A DNA stretch of 64,000 nucleotides, from contig JAJOZX010009439.1 in NCBI GenBank assembly GCA_023014485.1, positions 22,501 through 86,500 of the forward strand, read 5' to 3'. The position numbers were made by a program, and so were the translations under genes. Of this stretch, positions 30,293 to 39,881 are shown in pieces (the stretch's first letter is position 1; every line of letters starts with the position of its first letter). This DNA is from Bathynomus jamesi (lineage: Eukaryota > Arthropoda > Malacostraca > Isopoda > Cirolanidae). The notes under the pieces were generated by a model. The model had not been told where the DNA came from. It searched no databases and was given only the letters and a program-made list of their open reading frames with translations.

Positions 30293-31599
30293 ATGGCGCG
30301 CTTCATCCTTCCGTGTAGCTCACAATGTTGTAAATCGCAACTTTATCTCTTTGATATACCCCCTACACAGGATTCTATTGAGCATAGCGCCTTTATCACA
30401 ATTAACCCATTAAACACAATTAGTTCACCGAGTGACCCTATAGAATTCGTGATACCCAGCTCAGGCCCTTACCTTTTTGATCCAAGCTGCATGCACATGT
30501 ACGCTGAACTGCGTATAGTCCATTCAGATGGAACGGAATGCGATGATAGTTACTCTGCATACCCTGAAACCAACTTTCTACACTCCATATTCAGTCAGTG
30601 TGAGGTGTATTTAAATCAGGTTAAAATCTCTGCAGGAACGGGTTATTATCACTTACGAGCATATCTGGAAAAATGTCCTCATCTTTTCAAAAGAAGCGAA
30701 GGATACCTTTTTAACTGCCGAGGGCTATTATCAGACTAAAGACGAAAGTATCATAGTATAAAGGATAAATTTAAAAATTCTAAAAGGAAGATATACGAGT
30801 GTTTTTTGTCGTCTGCATTCAGACTTCACGTTCCAGGAGAAACTGCTTATGAATGGCGTCGACACGAAGCAAAAACTGAACCGCACGAATCCTGAGATCT
30901 GCATACATCTGGGGTCTGATAAAGAAGAGGGCGCAAAACCTGTTTTGATTCACATCATGGTAACGTATCTGCGCGTACGGCGAGTGAAATTAACTTCCCG
31001 AAATATGTAGAAATTGAAAAAAATTTAATAAACGCAACAGTAAAATACCCAATTATCAGAATACAGATCAAACTATACACGGTGCCCGCTAGGTTGGTAT
31101 CGAAGCAGCTAGAAAACGTGGCCCTGGTAGTTCTACCTAAAAGGATATTAATTGGAATGCAGGATCACGCTTCGTCGAATGGAAAATATAAAAGAGCGCC
31201 TTTAAATTCGAGAATTTCGGCCTTAGAAATACAACTCTATACTTAAATGGCGTTGCATTGGGCGGGACTATGGTTACGGATTACTCATCAGACGCTGTGT
31301 TCCCGCTCTCCGGTAGAGCTTATAGCAATATGGCCCATATTGCCGATGGCTGTGACGAGCTTGCGATTGGCGTAACGCAGAAAGAATTTGTCGATCAATT
31401 TCACCTTTACCCAATTGATATTGCCCCCGACTTATCTGCTGGTGTAAATACACATTTAAGTCCACAACAAAGTGGGAATATCTCAGTTAGATTGGAAATC
31501 GCCGACCCTATAGACGCGCCTATTAGTGTACTAGTATACCTCGAATCAAAAGCTCTAATAGAGCTCGACCGTTTCAGGAACGTTGTCACAGACTTTTAA
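30293..31599 (+). pseudogene. Polinton major capsid protein (double jelly roll), decayed
   Basis: Starts MARFILPCSSQCCKSQLYLF, then DIPPTQDSIEHSAFITINPL and DPIEFVIPSSGPYLFDPS, the standard opening of Polinton capsid proteins. The first ORF ends at 30739. Frame changes continue through LHSDFTFQEKLLMNGVDTKQ and IHLGSDKEEGAK (about 30825-30960). Heavy decay spans 30970-31240. The last ORF runs from about 31230, with LNGVALGGTMVTDYSSDAVF and ending VYLESKALIELDRFRNVVTDF at 31599. About 430 residues in total. It would form the icosahedral shell. At least four frame changes. Confidence 0.9.
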
Positions 31600-32092
31600 A
31601 ATGGACGCGAATACACTCCAGAGAGTAATGAAGAGTGACCGAGTCACACGTCCCAAATTTATCGGTGTGTTTGCGAAGAATAAAACATTGAAATTGTCAC
31701 CTACGAGAGATTGGTGGTCTTATCGTGAATACGGACATTGTGGGGGTGAGGTGATTCATTGGTTTGTAATCTATTTTAAAAATAGGGAAATAATGTACTA
31801 TTTTGATTCACTCGGCACTCAGTCCGGGAGTGGCCCTGTGGTTCTGTGGTTGTACAATTTATCGAACAGCTCCATGTCCCTTAAATTGTCTGGAATCCTT
31901 ACCGTTTCCAAGAATAGTTTAGTAATACTTGTGGTATGTACTGTCTTTCATTGCTCCTGCACATGTTACGTTGGAGGAGATTTATAATTTTTTTAAATTA
32001 TTCGATTTGTGCGACACTGAGATGAATGATGAAGTGGTATGCAGACACATTAAAAAAAGGTTCCCATTTATGCGCACTCGATGTATTGTGTA
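31600..32092 (+). pseudogene. Polinton adenain-type cysteine protease, frameshifted
   Basis: Starts MDANTLQRVMKSDRVTRPKF at 31600, one base after the capsid stop. The catalytic triad is visible: His in GGEVIHWFVIYF, Asp/Glu-region MYYFDSLG, and Cys in NTCGMYCLSF, which needs a frame change before about 31925. The C-terminal frame reads APAHVTLEEIYNFFKLFDLC and NDEVVCRHIKKRFPF to the stop at 32090-32092. About 160 residues. It would mature the capsid proteins. An AATAAA at 32320-32325 may be the polyadenylation signal of the plus-strand gene block. Confidence 0.88.
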
Positions 32093-32255
32093 AAGTTTTA
32101 CGTGTATATATATAATTGTAACTATATTTTATAAAGTTTTACGTGTGTGTGTGTATAATTGTAACTATATTGTGTAAAGTTTAACGTGTGTGTATATAAT
32201 TGTAACTATATTGTGTAAAGTTTTACGTGTATATATATAATTGTAACTATAATGT
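32086..32255. repeat. Minisatellite, about 42-bp unit, four copies
   Basis: Repeats of TGTGTAAAGTTTTACGTG, a short TG/TA stretch, then ATAATTGTAACTATAT, overlapping the end of the protease gene. Not CRISPR-like: there are no unique spacers and the copies are contiguous. Confidence 0.85.
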
Positions 32256-32370
32256 CAGTCTTACTTAATGGACCTAGTTCTGTAAGCCGAATTGTACTAA
32301 AACATGCTTTCTACCATTTAATAAATTGAATGAAAATACAATGTGTTTTGTTCTTAACCACAAAAAAAAC

Positions 32371-32551
32371 TTACATTAGTTCCTCGATGACCTGACATTC
32401 ATTGGACCGGATGTGAGCGAATACCTTGATCTCGGTATTCAGATCACTGGGTTGGCTGCGCGGTAATGCCTCCAAATCGACGTCATTTATTTGCCTTTCA
32501 TCGAAGCTGTCGCGAAAAGTAGCTATAACACGATCAAGTTCCGCATCGGTC
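32371..32551 (-). CDS. Candidate terminal exon of an unknown gene
   Basis: The minus strand has an open frame of about 60 codons (RTDAELDRVIATFRDSF, then DVDLEALPRSQPSDLNTEIK and FAHIRSNECQVIEELM, stop at 32371-32373). It has no ATG at its start but is preceded by an acceptor-like TTATTTTCTCCTTAAAG. The acidic, helical composition looks protein-like and is unlike the neighbouring AT-rich DNA. It could be the last exon of a host gene or of a Polinton cargo gene. No family recognised. Confidence 0.33.
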
Positions 32552-32745
32552 CTTTAAGGAGAAAATAACATGATTAGTCCATACTGATTCTTTTTTAATA
32601 AAGACCATTTTTTCATAATTCGATTTGTATTCAGAAAATCAACCTCACTACTAATGCAAACTAGGCTATATTTGAGGATATCCGCTAATGAAGCATTTAC
32701 GATAAAATGTGAGGAGTAGACGTGTATTATTACATCCACACCATA

Positions 32746-32782
<37 letters not shown>

Positions 32783-32839
32783 AAATAACAACGAAGTCGA
32801 CACAGCATGGACAGTATATATATATATATGTATATATAT
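32552..32839. other. AT-rich spacer with (TA)n arrays
   Basis: (TA)n at about 32748-32778 and 32818-32838. No gene. Confidence 0.45.
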
Positions 32840-34189
32840 TAGACAGGCCCGCCAAAACCTTTATTTGAAAAGTGAAAGTCTCACCCCCTAAAATTGTTAC
32901 CATCATCATAATTTACTCGCACACTAAATTTCATCAATATCTGTGTACTTTTAGTGGTGCCGACAGCCTCTTGTATTTTTCATTTATTTATTACATTTAT
33001 TCATCATATATTTATTTTGTAATTCATATTACAAATATTGTGCATAAACCATGCCTATTCACACTCCCGTGCATTGTGTTCCACATGTTTCACTGTGTTA
33101 CTGTGTATGTTGAGTAGAAACACGACTTTTTACCTGACGTCATTACTGGTGACGTCATTGGCTACGGAGAAAAGTGGGAGGCTCGCTGTTCGCGTCAGTA
33201 TTGCTTAAAACGCAGTGAGAGATTGATGCGCAAGTGTTTTCCCTCAATATTTGCAAATTTTATCCTTCACCATGTCAAATTCAATTAAAACAAGAAGAAA
33301 AACTGAAATATGGCTGATTGGACAGCCAATTGACACAATTGGCAGTAAGAAGCTTCCATCCAATGGAGATGTACTACGTCGGCTTTTCTGTTTCACAAAC
33401 AGTAAAAAAACGTTGAAAGAAGCATCCAACATAGTTTATGCTGAATTTTTTTATATTTGGGACCCACCAGAGCCAAACAGCATGTACTAACGAAAATTCA
33501 AAAATGTATGAGAACTTCAGATCACTTCAAAAACCGAAATCAAACCGTAATCAAAATCATATTAAAAAGGAAACTGAATTGCAAGGTACTTTAGATAACC
33601 ATTTTGATATAGCTCACGCAAATGCTTTACAAATAATGTCAAATGAGGAAGATAGATCATTCCTACAAGCTCAAAGAGAAAAGGAGAGGCGAGGTTACAT
33701 GACTGATATTGATAAGAAACTGATCGCTAAGCAAATGCGACAACGGAAAAGAGATGAAAGACAAGCTGCACTAAAAGAAGCCGAGGCATTAAGGCGGTCT
33801 CATTAATTCAGAGTTTCAGCAGATATTTCAGTAAACACGAATAACAACTGTAGTACCTTCTTCAATTCATGGAAAAACACCAGGAGCGGTATCCAGAGGC
33901 AAAGAAATCGATGATAAAGACAGGAAGCACATCAACATCATGAGTTAACATCAAAAACAGTGGATTAGGCATGTTGGGGATACCACAGTAAAAAAAAACG
34001 CGCCTGTTGTAGTTACCTCCTGGGTGGTGCGGAAAAACTACACAATTCAGAGTCTGTTGACACCACTAAATACTATCAAATTGGGCTGAAACTTCACTCA
34101 AAACTTTCTATCGACACGCATAACAAATTCCAGGGGTGAGACTTAAAAAAAGAAAAGAAATATTTTTCACCCCAATGAGCCTGGGCCGG

Positions 34190-34193
<4 letters not shown>
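32840..34193 (+). mobile_element. hAT-like element 1, internally deleted
   Basis: The ends are TAGACAGGCCC and the inverted GGGCCGGTCTA, with a second matching block (GTCTCACCCC) about 35-60 bp inside each end. Flanking 8-mers ATATATAT at 32832-32839 and 34194-34201 agree with a hAT-size duplication, though in TA repeat this is weak evidence. The 1,354-bp element carries only the N-terminal part of the transposase (33272-33806); the catalytic part is deleted. Confidence 0.8.
33272..33806 (+). pseudogene. hAT-like transposase N-terminal region, frameshifted
   Basis: Starts MSNSIKTRRKTEIWLIGQPI at 33272. A frame change near 33485 leads to KMYENFRSLQKPKSN, then LDNHFDIAHANALQIMSNEE and DRSFLQAQREKERRGYM, and ends in a coiled, Lys/Arg/Glu-rich segment. 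The same order (YEKWRALNK, FDIAHEQAMSMITIEEDREF, then a charged helix) occurs in the ORF at 37533-38267, so the two are homologous. The FDIAH-EDR block looks like a DNA-binding or dimer region preceding the catalytic domain. No DDE part remains. Confidence 0.75.
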
Positions 34194-34254
<61 letters not shown>

Positions 34255-34600
34255 TGAGTTAGTGAGATTGGAAAATAAATTTGGAAATCTGAGAAATTCT
34301 CATCGGTTTAAAGTTTATGGGGATTAGAAATAAAATTCCGTGAACAAACTTAAGATATGCGTTTTAAGATTTTTCATTAATTTTAATAATGGCTGGAAGC
34401 GTAAAGTAACGTGGATGAGAAGACAATTTAATGTAAATGTATTTTACTTTGTTTTCTATAAAAATTAACAGTTAGTTAACTTTGAATTGGCGGGATTTTC
34501 TTTATCTACTGCGTATTATTAAATCTGTTTTCATATGGGAAATTTAATATATATAGATTTCTCAAATCAAAAGAATGAATATTAAGATGGATGAAAAAAA
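34194..34600. other. (TA)n array and AT-rich DNA
   Basis: (TA)n extends from about 34194 to 34251. The rest shows no gene or repeat that I recognise. Confidence 0.4.
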
Positions 34601-34978
34601 GTGTACGAAAACGAGAACCGCATCGGATCCGTGATCGAGGCCCGGCGATTGCACCCGGCGCGCGGTAAACGTCCATCCTTCCGTACGTTGTTGGAATAAT
34701 TTGCAGTGTAAAGAGCCCTGTGTATTTCTTTTATTATTAGATGCGTAGCACACCCAGCTTCCGCACAATTGGTTGGTAGATAAAATGGGTACTCTGGGTG
34801 ACCTGGTGATGAAGATGCTGGGGTGCTGGATTCCCCTTTAAACCATAGGTCTAGGGTGGGGTGAAAGTTTGACCTTCGTCAGAATAAACAATTCCGGTAG
34901 GTCAGGATTCCCCGTTAAACTGTAGGTCTAGGGTGGGATGAAAAGCTTGACCTTCGACGTAATGAACAAATCGGTAGT
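34601..34978. repeat. SINE-like repeat copy 2 and 78-bp tandem duplication
   Basis: The leader ACAATTGGTTGGTAGATAAA at about 34768 matches the SINE-like repeat at 4728. Directly after it, two units (about 34829-34906 and about 34907-34978) share GATTCCCC, TAGGTCTAGGGTGGG and TTGACCTTCG. Confidence 0.6.
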
Positions 34979-35075
34979 TTTGTCTTTCTTAGAATAAAAA
35001 GAAATGCTGTTTTGAAGGCATTTTGTATAAGAGATGATTGACAAAAGTAAATAGACGCCCCTCTCTCTGTCTCTG

Positions 35076-35107
<32 letters not shown>

Positions 35108-35149
35108 GCTCTGCAAACTCATCTATAAATAAATAATTAGTATATATAG
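34979..35149. repeat. (CT)n microsatellite and spacer
   Basis: CT-rich tract at about 35060-35112. The overlapping Arg/Glu-repeat frame is an artefact of the tract. Confidence 0.6.
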
Positions 35150-35500
35150 CCTAGAGGCACTGGATTCTACGCCAACTGGCGGATTTCGAGTTCTAAGTCA
35201 AGTGTTGCTACCATGACCACTCAGTGAGCTTCCGTCTCTCGTGGAAGCTGCATGGTCTCTTCCTCTCTCTCCTCCTCCTCACTCTCTTAGGTTAGGTATA
35301 CCCTTTTGGGAGTTTAGGCCGTCGCACCTTCTCCCAAAAAGAGGTCGGTCAGATGGACTCCCCAGCTTGCTGGGGGAATTCTCCCTATCTTTTTTTGGCA
35401 CCCTGGGGTTGGCACTGGGGGGTATTGCAACAAGGGGAGGGGGTTGGCACTGGCACTCATTGCATCATTGCATTGCACTCTAACCTTTTGGGTCCATGCT
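35150..35500 (+). repeat. Dispersed repeat R1, copy 3
   Basis: Same block order as at 8086-8430: CAACTGGCGGATT, TTAGGTTAGGTATACCC, CTTCTCCCAAAAAGAGGTC, GCTGGGGGAATTC and ATTGCATTGCACTCTAACC. Diverged by substitutions and indels. Confidence 0.75.
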
Positions 35501-35558
35501 ACTTCCCTGAACTTTTTAGGCATAACGTGACATGAATGGTTTCACACATTAACTGTAA

Positions 35559-35560
<2 letters not shown>

Positions 35561-35605
<45 letters not shown>

Positions 35606-35630
35606 TATATATTATATATATATATTATAT
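35561..35630. repeat. (CA)n and (TA)n microsatellites
   Basis: (CA)n at 35561-35603, then TA-rich sequence up to the left end of hAT-like element 2. Confidence 0.85.
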
Positions 35631-35982
35631 TAGGGTGACACTTATTTTCGAAAGTTTGAATTTTTATCGGGACGGGCGCGTTTCTGGTTCCATTTTGTCA
35701 AAAACTATCGTGTGTAAAATATTTTTGAAATAAAACAATATTTAGAACTGCCTCAATACGGTCAAAGTTTGTATATTTTCTCGAAAAGTAGAAATTTTAG
35801 ATCATGATGTTCTATGCCTCTAGCAAATAAAATATCACTTCTAGTTTGTTCAAGCTACTAATCTTGACCTAAAACATATAACTGGACTTCATACTTTCAA
35901 CTCTAGGTCCCCCTCAACTCGAGTATTAGCCCCTCAAGGGGGGGGGGGGTATCATGGGCGCCCATCTCCCTCTCATTGTTGC

Positions 35983-37536
35983 CTACTTTGCAGAGGTCAC
36001 GGTGGACTTGCGGGCGGTTGGGAAGTCACAGCGGTGCTTCTCGACCACTTGTAAGAGGAACTGCCTTTGGTCTTCACTCTTGGTAAGGGCCAGGTTGAAA
36101 GACTGCATCAAAGCCACCCCGCGCTCCGCGAAGTCATTGACAACTTGAAGGGCCTGGACTCGGCGGGATGCGGCGATGAAGGCTGGGTCCGTCCGCCACT
36201 CCTCCGGATCCTTGAGCAGGAAGGCGGTGCTGATGTCCAGAACCTTGAAGAACTCCTTTGATGTAGTCGTTGTGAACTTGGCCAATGTATTGTTGGCGAT
36301 TGAGGCGGTGGACAGGTCCACATTGATACGCCGCGGGGGATCCTCCGATCCTTCCTCTTCTTCCATCGCTTTAATCATCTCCCGCTTTGTCGCCAAGTCG
36401 ATACCCTCGTCGAAGATGGCCAGGGTGACGAGGCGCTCGCTCAAGTACCATAGGTGCCTGGCGAAGACTGTCGCAGTCGCCTTGGCCACCGCTGAGTCAG
36501 GATAATAGACGAGGGCCTTGAGCAGCGCGAGGTCCGCGGCTGGGGCCGTTGCCGGGAGCGGCGCTTTGTACCAGGCCGTCACGTAGATGGACACGGCGAA
36601 GATGGTGAATCGCCGGATTCCAGCCGCTTCGCCTGACGACATCTGAAACTGTTCCCGGAACAGGAACAGTTTGATGGCATAGATGACTTTTGCCATCCAG
36701 CGCGCGCGATGGAAGGCGCCGGGACGAGCGAACCGGGCACCCCGCTTGTTCGGACCGCCCAGCACAATTACAGAGAGCTCCAGAAGTTCCCTGTAGTCAT
36801 CACGTGGATGTTGACCGTCGAGGAGGCGGCTGAATTCGATCAGCAGGTCGTCGCGGGCGTCCTTCAGGTGCTGCGGCATGGTTCCATCCTCGAAGGGCTT
36901 CGCTTTGGTTTGATCGATGAAGTCCCACTGGGCGGCGAATCGTTTGAACAGGAGGATGTCAGGACCAGTAGAGGGACCGAGGCACGCCGTGAATGCCTTC
37001 TCGCACACCAGTTCGTGGATGTGGTGGCGGCAAGCCAAATGAAGCACTGTCTTCTCGAGTTTCTGCTCAATGATATAGCAAGCTCCTCCTGAGAGTCCTG
37101 TGTTTGAGGCGGTGGTGTCAAAAGAGAGGGCACAGATCCGTCCCTTGATGTCCCAATCCTCGAGGGCAGAGAGGACGGCTTCCGCCATGGCGCGGCCGGT
37201 GCCGTCGGGGAGGCTGGGCACAGCCAGAAGCTTGTCGACGTTCTCCCCAGACACCAGAACTGGAAGGCGATCTTCAGCAGGGCCTCCGTCAGCCGCTGGT
37301 ACGATTTTCCCGTCCCAGTGAACGGTCAGCGGCACAGTAGGATGGAAGGCTGCCTTCATTTCCGCTGCTGCCATAGCACGGAACTTTGCTCGGTCGCGGC
37401 GGGAGGATTCGCGGTTCAAGACCAGCTCCTCAGGGTCGTGGCCCAAGCTCCTCGCAGCCGCCGACAGCAAAAAAACACCTTCTCGGTCGGTAAGTTTCGT
37501 CCGATCCATCGCTGCGGAGAGATCAGGGGTGATCAT
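35983..37536 (-). CDS. hAT-like transposase, catalytic ORF, 517 aa, uninterrupted
   Basis: The open frame shows RNase H-like transposase features: TVHWDGK with Asp75, SFDTTASNTG with Asp140, and a Cys/His motif ACRHHIHELV (residues 168-177) like the C..H.LNL block of hAT enzymes. AFHRARWMAKVIYAIKLFLF (residues 274-293) corresponds to the hAT RW motif, and the C-terminus contains NDFAERGVAL. Before Met1 the same frame stays open through LPGPSTSNAEAS and a run of Arg/Glu to about 37720, so the true protein very likely begins in the upstream ORF (37533-38267), from which it is offset by one base. It would cut and paste the element in the nucleus. No internal stop, so recently active or constrained. 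hAT assignment is supported by the TSD of the related element at 39882. Confidence 0.83.
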   Translation of the reverse strand: MITPDLSAAMDRTKLTDREGVFLLSAAARSLGHDPEELVLNRESSRRDRAKFRAMAAAEMKAAFHPTVPLTVHWDGKIVPAADGGPAEDRLPVLVSGENVDKLLAVPSLPDGTGRAMAEAVLSALEDWDIKGRICALSFDTTASNTGLSGGACYIIEQKLEKTVLHLACRHHIHELVCEKAFTACLGPSTGPDILLFKRFAAQWDFIDQTKAKPFEDGTMPQHLKDARDDLLIEFSRLLDGQHPRDDYRELLELSVIVLGGPNKRGARFARPGAFHRARWMAKVIYAIKLFLFREQFQMSSGEAAGIRRFTIFAVSIYVTAWYKAPLPATAPAADLALLKALVYYPDSAVAKATATVFARHLWYLSERLVTLAIFDEGIDLATKREMIKAMEEEEGSEDPPRRINVDLSTASIANNTLAKFTTTTSKEFFKVLDISTAFLLKDPEEWRTDPAFIAASRRVQALQVVNDFAERGVALMQSFNLALTKSEDQRQFLLQVVEKHRCDFPTARKSTVTSAK

Positions 37537-38267
37537 CTTTTTCGACGCGCGGAATCGCTTGGGTGGTAAAGGGGTCGTAGATGCTTCTGCATTCGACGTG
37601 GACGGGCCCGGGAGAGAGAGCTCTTCCTCTTCTTCTCGGCGACGACGCCGTGTCGGTGACCGAGTCGGGCTGCTTGCACCTGAGCTGGAGCTCGATGCCA
37701 GTTCGACGAGTTCTTCTCGGTCTCTCTGTTCGCCCTTTCATCATCTTGCCGGCGGCTCCTTTCCGCTTCCTGTCTCCTCGCACGCTCCTCCTCAGTGTGC
37801 AGCGTCATGTCACGTGTGGAGGAGATGCGGCCGCGCCACACCTCGGCCCTTTGTCCCGTCAGGAACTCCCTGTCCTCTTCGATTGTGATCATCGACATCG
37901 CCTGTTCGTGTGCGATGTCGAAGAGGCGGTCAAGGGATGAGAGGAACTCGGCCTCGTTCCTGATTTGGGTCACAGTGCGCCGTTTCGAGTTCTTGTTCAG
38001 AGCCCGCCACTTCTCGTACATTCGGAGAACCTTGTCCCTTGCGCGTTGGTCTTTCTGCGTAGGAATACGGGACCGCTCCCAGAATTCCTTGACTGCGGTC
38101 ACTGTCTCAGCGGCTGCTTCCTTGATCGGCTTCTTGACGTCAAGGTGAAGGTGGAAAAAGTACTGAAGCGCCTGCTTTCCCGTAGGCAGCATGCTTCCTG
38201 TGATGCTGTGGTCCACGGTCCCCAGGAGATAGACTGCTGTTTTAGATCTTGTTGCCGAAGCCATCAC
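37533..38267 (-). CDS. hAT-like transposase, N-terminal ORF, 244 aa
   Basis: Starts MMASATRSKTAVYLLGTVDH, then an FFHLHLDVKKPIKEAAAETV helix, AVKEFWERSRIPTQKDQRAR, VLRMYEKWRALNKNSKR and LFDIAHEQAMSMITIEEDRE, followed by a long Arg/Glu coiled segment. Homologous to the N-terminal ORFs of the elements at 33272 and 42531. From about residue 185 onward the sequence overlaps, in another frame, the 5' extension of the catalytic ORF, so the real junction is a one-base frameshift (or sequencing error, or tiny intron) near 37710 and the last 60 or so residues are probably not native. Confidence 0.78.
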   Translation of the reverse strand: MMASATRSKTAVYLLGTVDHSITGSMLPTGKQALQYFFHLHLDVKKPIKEAAAETVTAVKEFWERSRIPTQKDQRARDKVLRMYEKWRALNKNSKRRTVTQIRNEAEFLSSLDRLFDIAHEQAMSMITIEEDREFLTGQRAEVWRGRISSTRDMTLHTEEERARRQEAERSRRQDDERANRETEKNSSNWHRAPAQVQAARLGHRHGVVAEKKRKSSLSRARPRRMQKHLRPLYHPSDSARRKR

Positions 38268-38725
38268 GTCGTTTCAGAACTCACTGAAAAAGAGAATGAA
38301 ACACTGTTAGTGTTGGCAAAACTCGTCCCAACCCATTTTCTACTTAGAATAACATGTTCTTTCGCCTGTATCAATATTTGGATAAACTCGTGTTACACCC
38401 TGTATAATACCTCATTTTAGTCTTCTGTACACCAGTGCGGAAGACTAAACCAACGACTCTGACCGTCCGTCTGTCTGTCTGTTATCATTTTTCAACTCAG
38501 AAACTACAGCAGCTATCGAAACGAAAACTGACATGATAACAGAACGCCATGAGTACTTTTCGACAAAAAGTATAAACTTTGACCTCGTTGAGGCAGTTCT
38601 AATTATTATTTTATTTCAAAAATATTTAACACACAATGTTTTTAGACGGAATGACACCAGAAATGCGCCCGTCCTGATAGAAATTCCCAAAAAATGAAAA
38701 ACACACCCAAATAAGTGGCACCCTA

Positions 38726-38945
38726 ATATATATATGTACGTTCCGTGCGTCGGTCTCTCTTCAGACGAAGGTCTCCATTGCACATATTCAAGCATACCCA
38801 GCTTATCCGGTACCGTTCTCAGCCAGGCGTTTAATCTTTATTTGACGACTTTAACTTTGACGCCAGTGACTTTCCTGATGTTTTTCGGAAGCTGGTAAAA
38901 TAGTCTTGGCCTCCTGACATCTATTTTCCTCCAGTGTTGAAGGTG
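38726..38945. other. Unassigned sequence between hAT-like element 2 and CR1-C
   Basis: Short (TA)n then non-coding DNA, including a TCTCTCTTCAGACGAAGGTC stretch related to the 4922 module. Confidence 0.35.
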
Positions 38946-39881
38946 TCCCTATAATTTCCCGCCGCACCTTTATCGCCTTTTTTAAAGATAGGTGTTACGT
39001 TTGCTAACTTGAAATTATCTGGTACGCACCCCTGAGAAATAGACGCATTAAAAATCTTGTTTGCGGCACAACAATGCTATATTTTAATTCTTTTAGTTGT
39101 ATGGGATATATGGAATCCGGACCCGGTGATTTACGCGTTTTCATTTTATCAATTAGCGCATTACTTCCCCTTCACTAACGACAATATTATCCAAAATATT
39201 ACCATTATCAAAAGGTATTATGTCTATGACCGTAGGGATATTCGTTACATCTTATAGTAAAAAACTGACGTGAAAAATTCGTTTTAGCAAGGTAGCCATT
39301 CCCTTGTTTTCAGAGACTAGATCTCCCTTTACATTTTTCAATGGACCTAAGACACTTTTTACTGGATTTCTATTATTGACGTATTGAAAGAATCGCTTGG
39401 GGTTTTCTTTACCGTCACGAGCTATGGAGATTTCAAATTCGCGCTTGGACTTTTTTATTACACTTTTCGCTTCACGCCTCAGAGATATGTAGTTGTTTCG
39501 TAACAACAAATTGTCTTTATCACACTTATGTTGCCTATAAGCCCTCTCTCTACTCTTTATAATGTCTCGTACTCTAGAAGTAAACCACAAGGGCTTGTTG
39601 TTTACTTTCGCACGCTTAATTTTGTACGGTACACATTCCTCATTTATAGTACTAAATACCGTTACGAACGATTCCCACATTAGTTTTGCGTTGGAGTTCC
39701 CCATTACGTTTTCCCAATTGACGTGTGAAAATTTATTTCGAAATTTACTAAAGTCTGCGTGCTGGAAGTTAGGAATTTTAGTCGAGTTAGTTGGTTTCGA
39801 GTGACTTACTGAGAGGACAAACTCTACCATATTGTGATCGCTATTGCTCAACGGTTCTATTACTTGAAGATCAGTAATTAG
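38946..39881 (-). pseudogene. CR1-type LINE ORF2, downstream part (copy CR1-C)
   Basis: Minus-strand ORF 39851-39252 carries the end of the endonuclease (SNSDHNMVEFVLSV) and the EN-RT linker (RAKVNNKPLWFTSRVRDIIK, RREAKSVIKKSKREFEISIA, RFFQYVNNRNP). After a break it continues to about 38950 with the RT start DNFKLANVTPIFKKGDKGAA and GNYR, where the copy ends. The catalytic RT box is therefore absent. The 5' half lies at 43042-44604, on the other side of hAT-like element 3. Confidence 0.85.

Larger units (their letters stand above)
15702..32092. mobile_element. Decayed Polinton/Maverick, boundaries unresolved
   Basis: The gene set is diagnostic: protein-primed type B DNA polymerase (minus), packaging ATPase, retroviral-type integrase, minor and major capsid proteins, a pVI-like protein and an adenain-type cysteine protease (plus). 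Two small conserved Polinton/adintovirus-type proteins lie between ATPase and integrase. Total size is near 16 kb, including a LINE of about 4.3 kb and a SINE and MITE. Most genes have frameshifts or stops, so the copy is dead. I searched by eye for long terminal inverted repeats on both sides without success. Inclusion of the unknown minus-strand ORFs at 15.7-17.5 kb rests on position only. Confidence 0.9.
35631..38725 (-). mobile_element. hAT-like element 2, nearly complete, GC-rich
   Basis: The left end TAGGGTGACACTTATTT (35631) and right end AAATAAGTGGCACCCTA (to 38725) are inverted. Similarity continues for about 150 bp, with shared blocks GGGACGGGCGC / GCGCCCGTCCTG, AAATATTTTTGAAATAAAA and AGAACTGCCTCAA. 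The 3,095-bp element contains two large minus-strand ORFs and nothing else. Its coding part is strikingly GC-rich compared with its flanks. Flanking sequence is (TA)n, so the 8-bp target duplication cannot be read clearly. Confidence 0.88.

Noticed and set aside
32086..32255. CRISPR-like array
   Set aside because: The repeats are contiguous, with no unique spacers, and the context is a eukaryotic transposon. It is a minisatellite.
37529..38420. Several 80-150 codon plus-strand ORFs opposite the hAT-like genes
   Set aside because: They are antisense shadows in GC-rich coding DNA; the minus-strand frames carry the transposase motifs.
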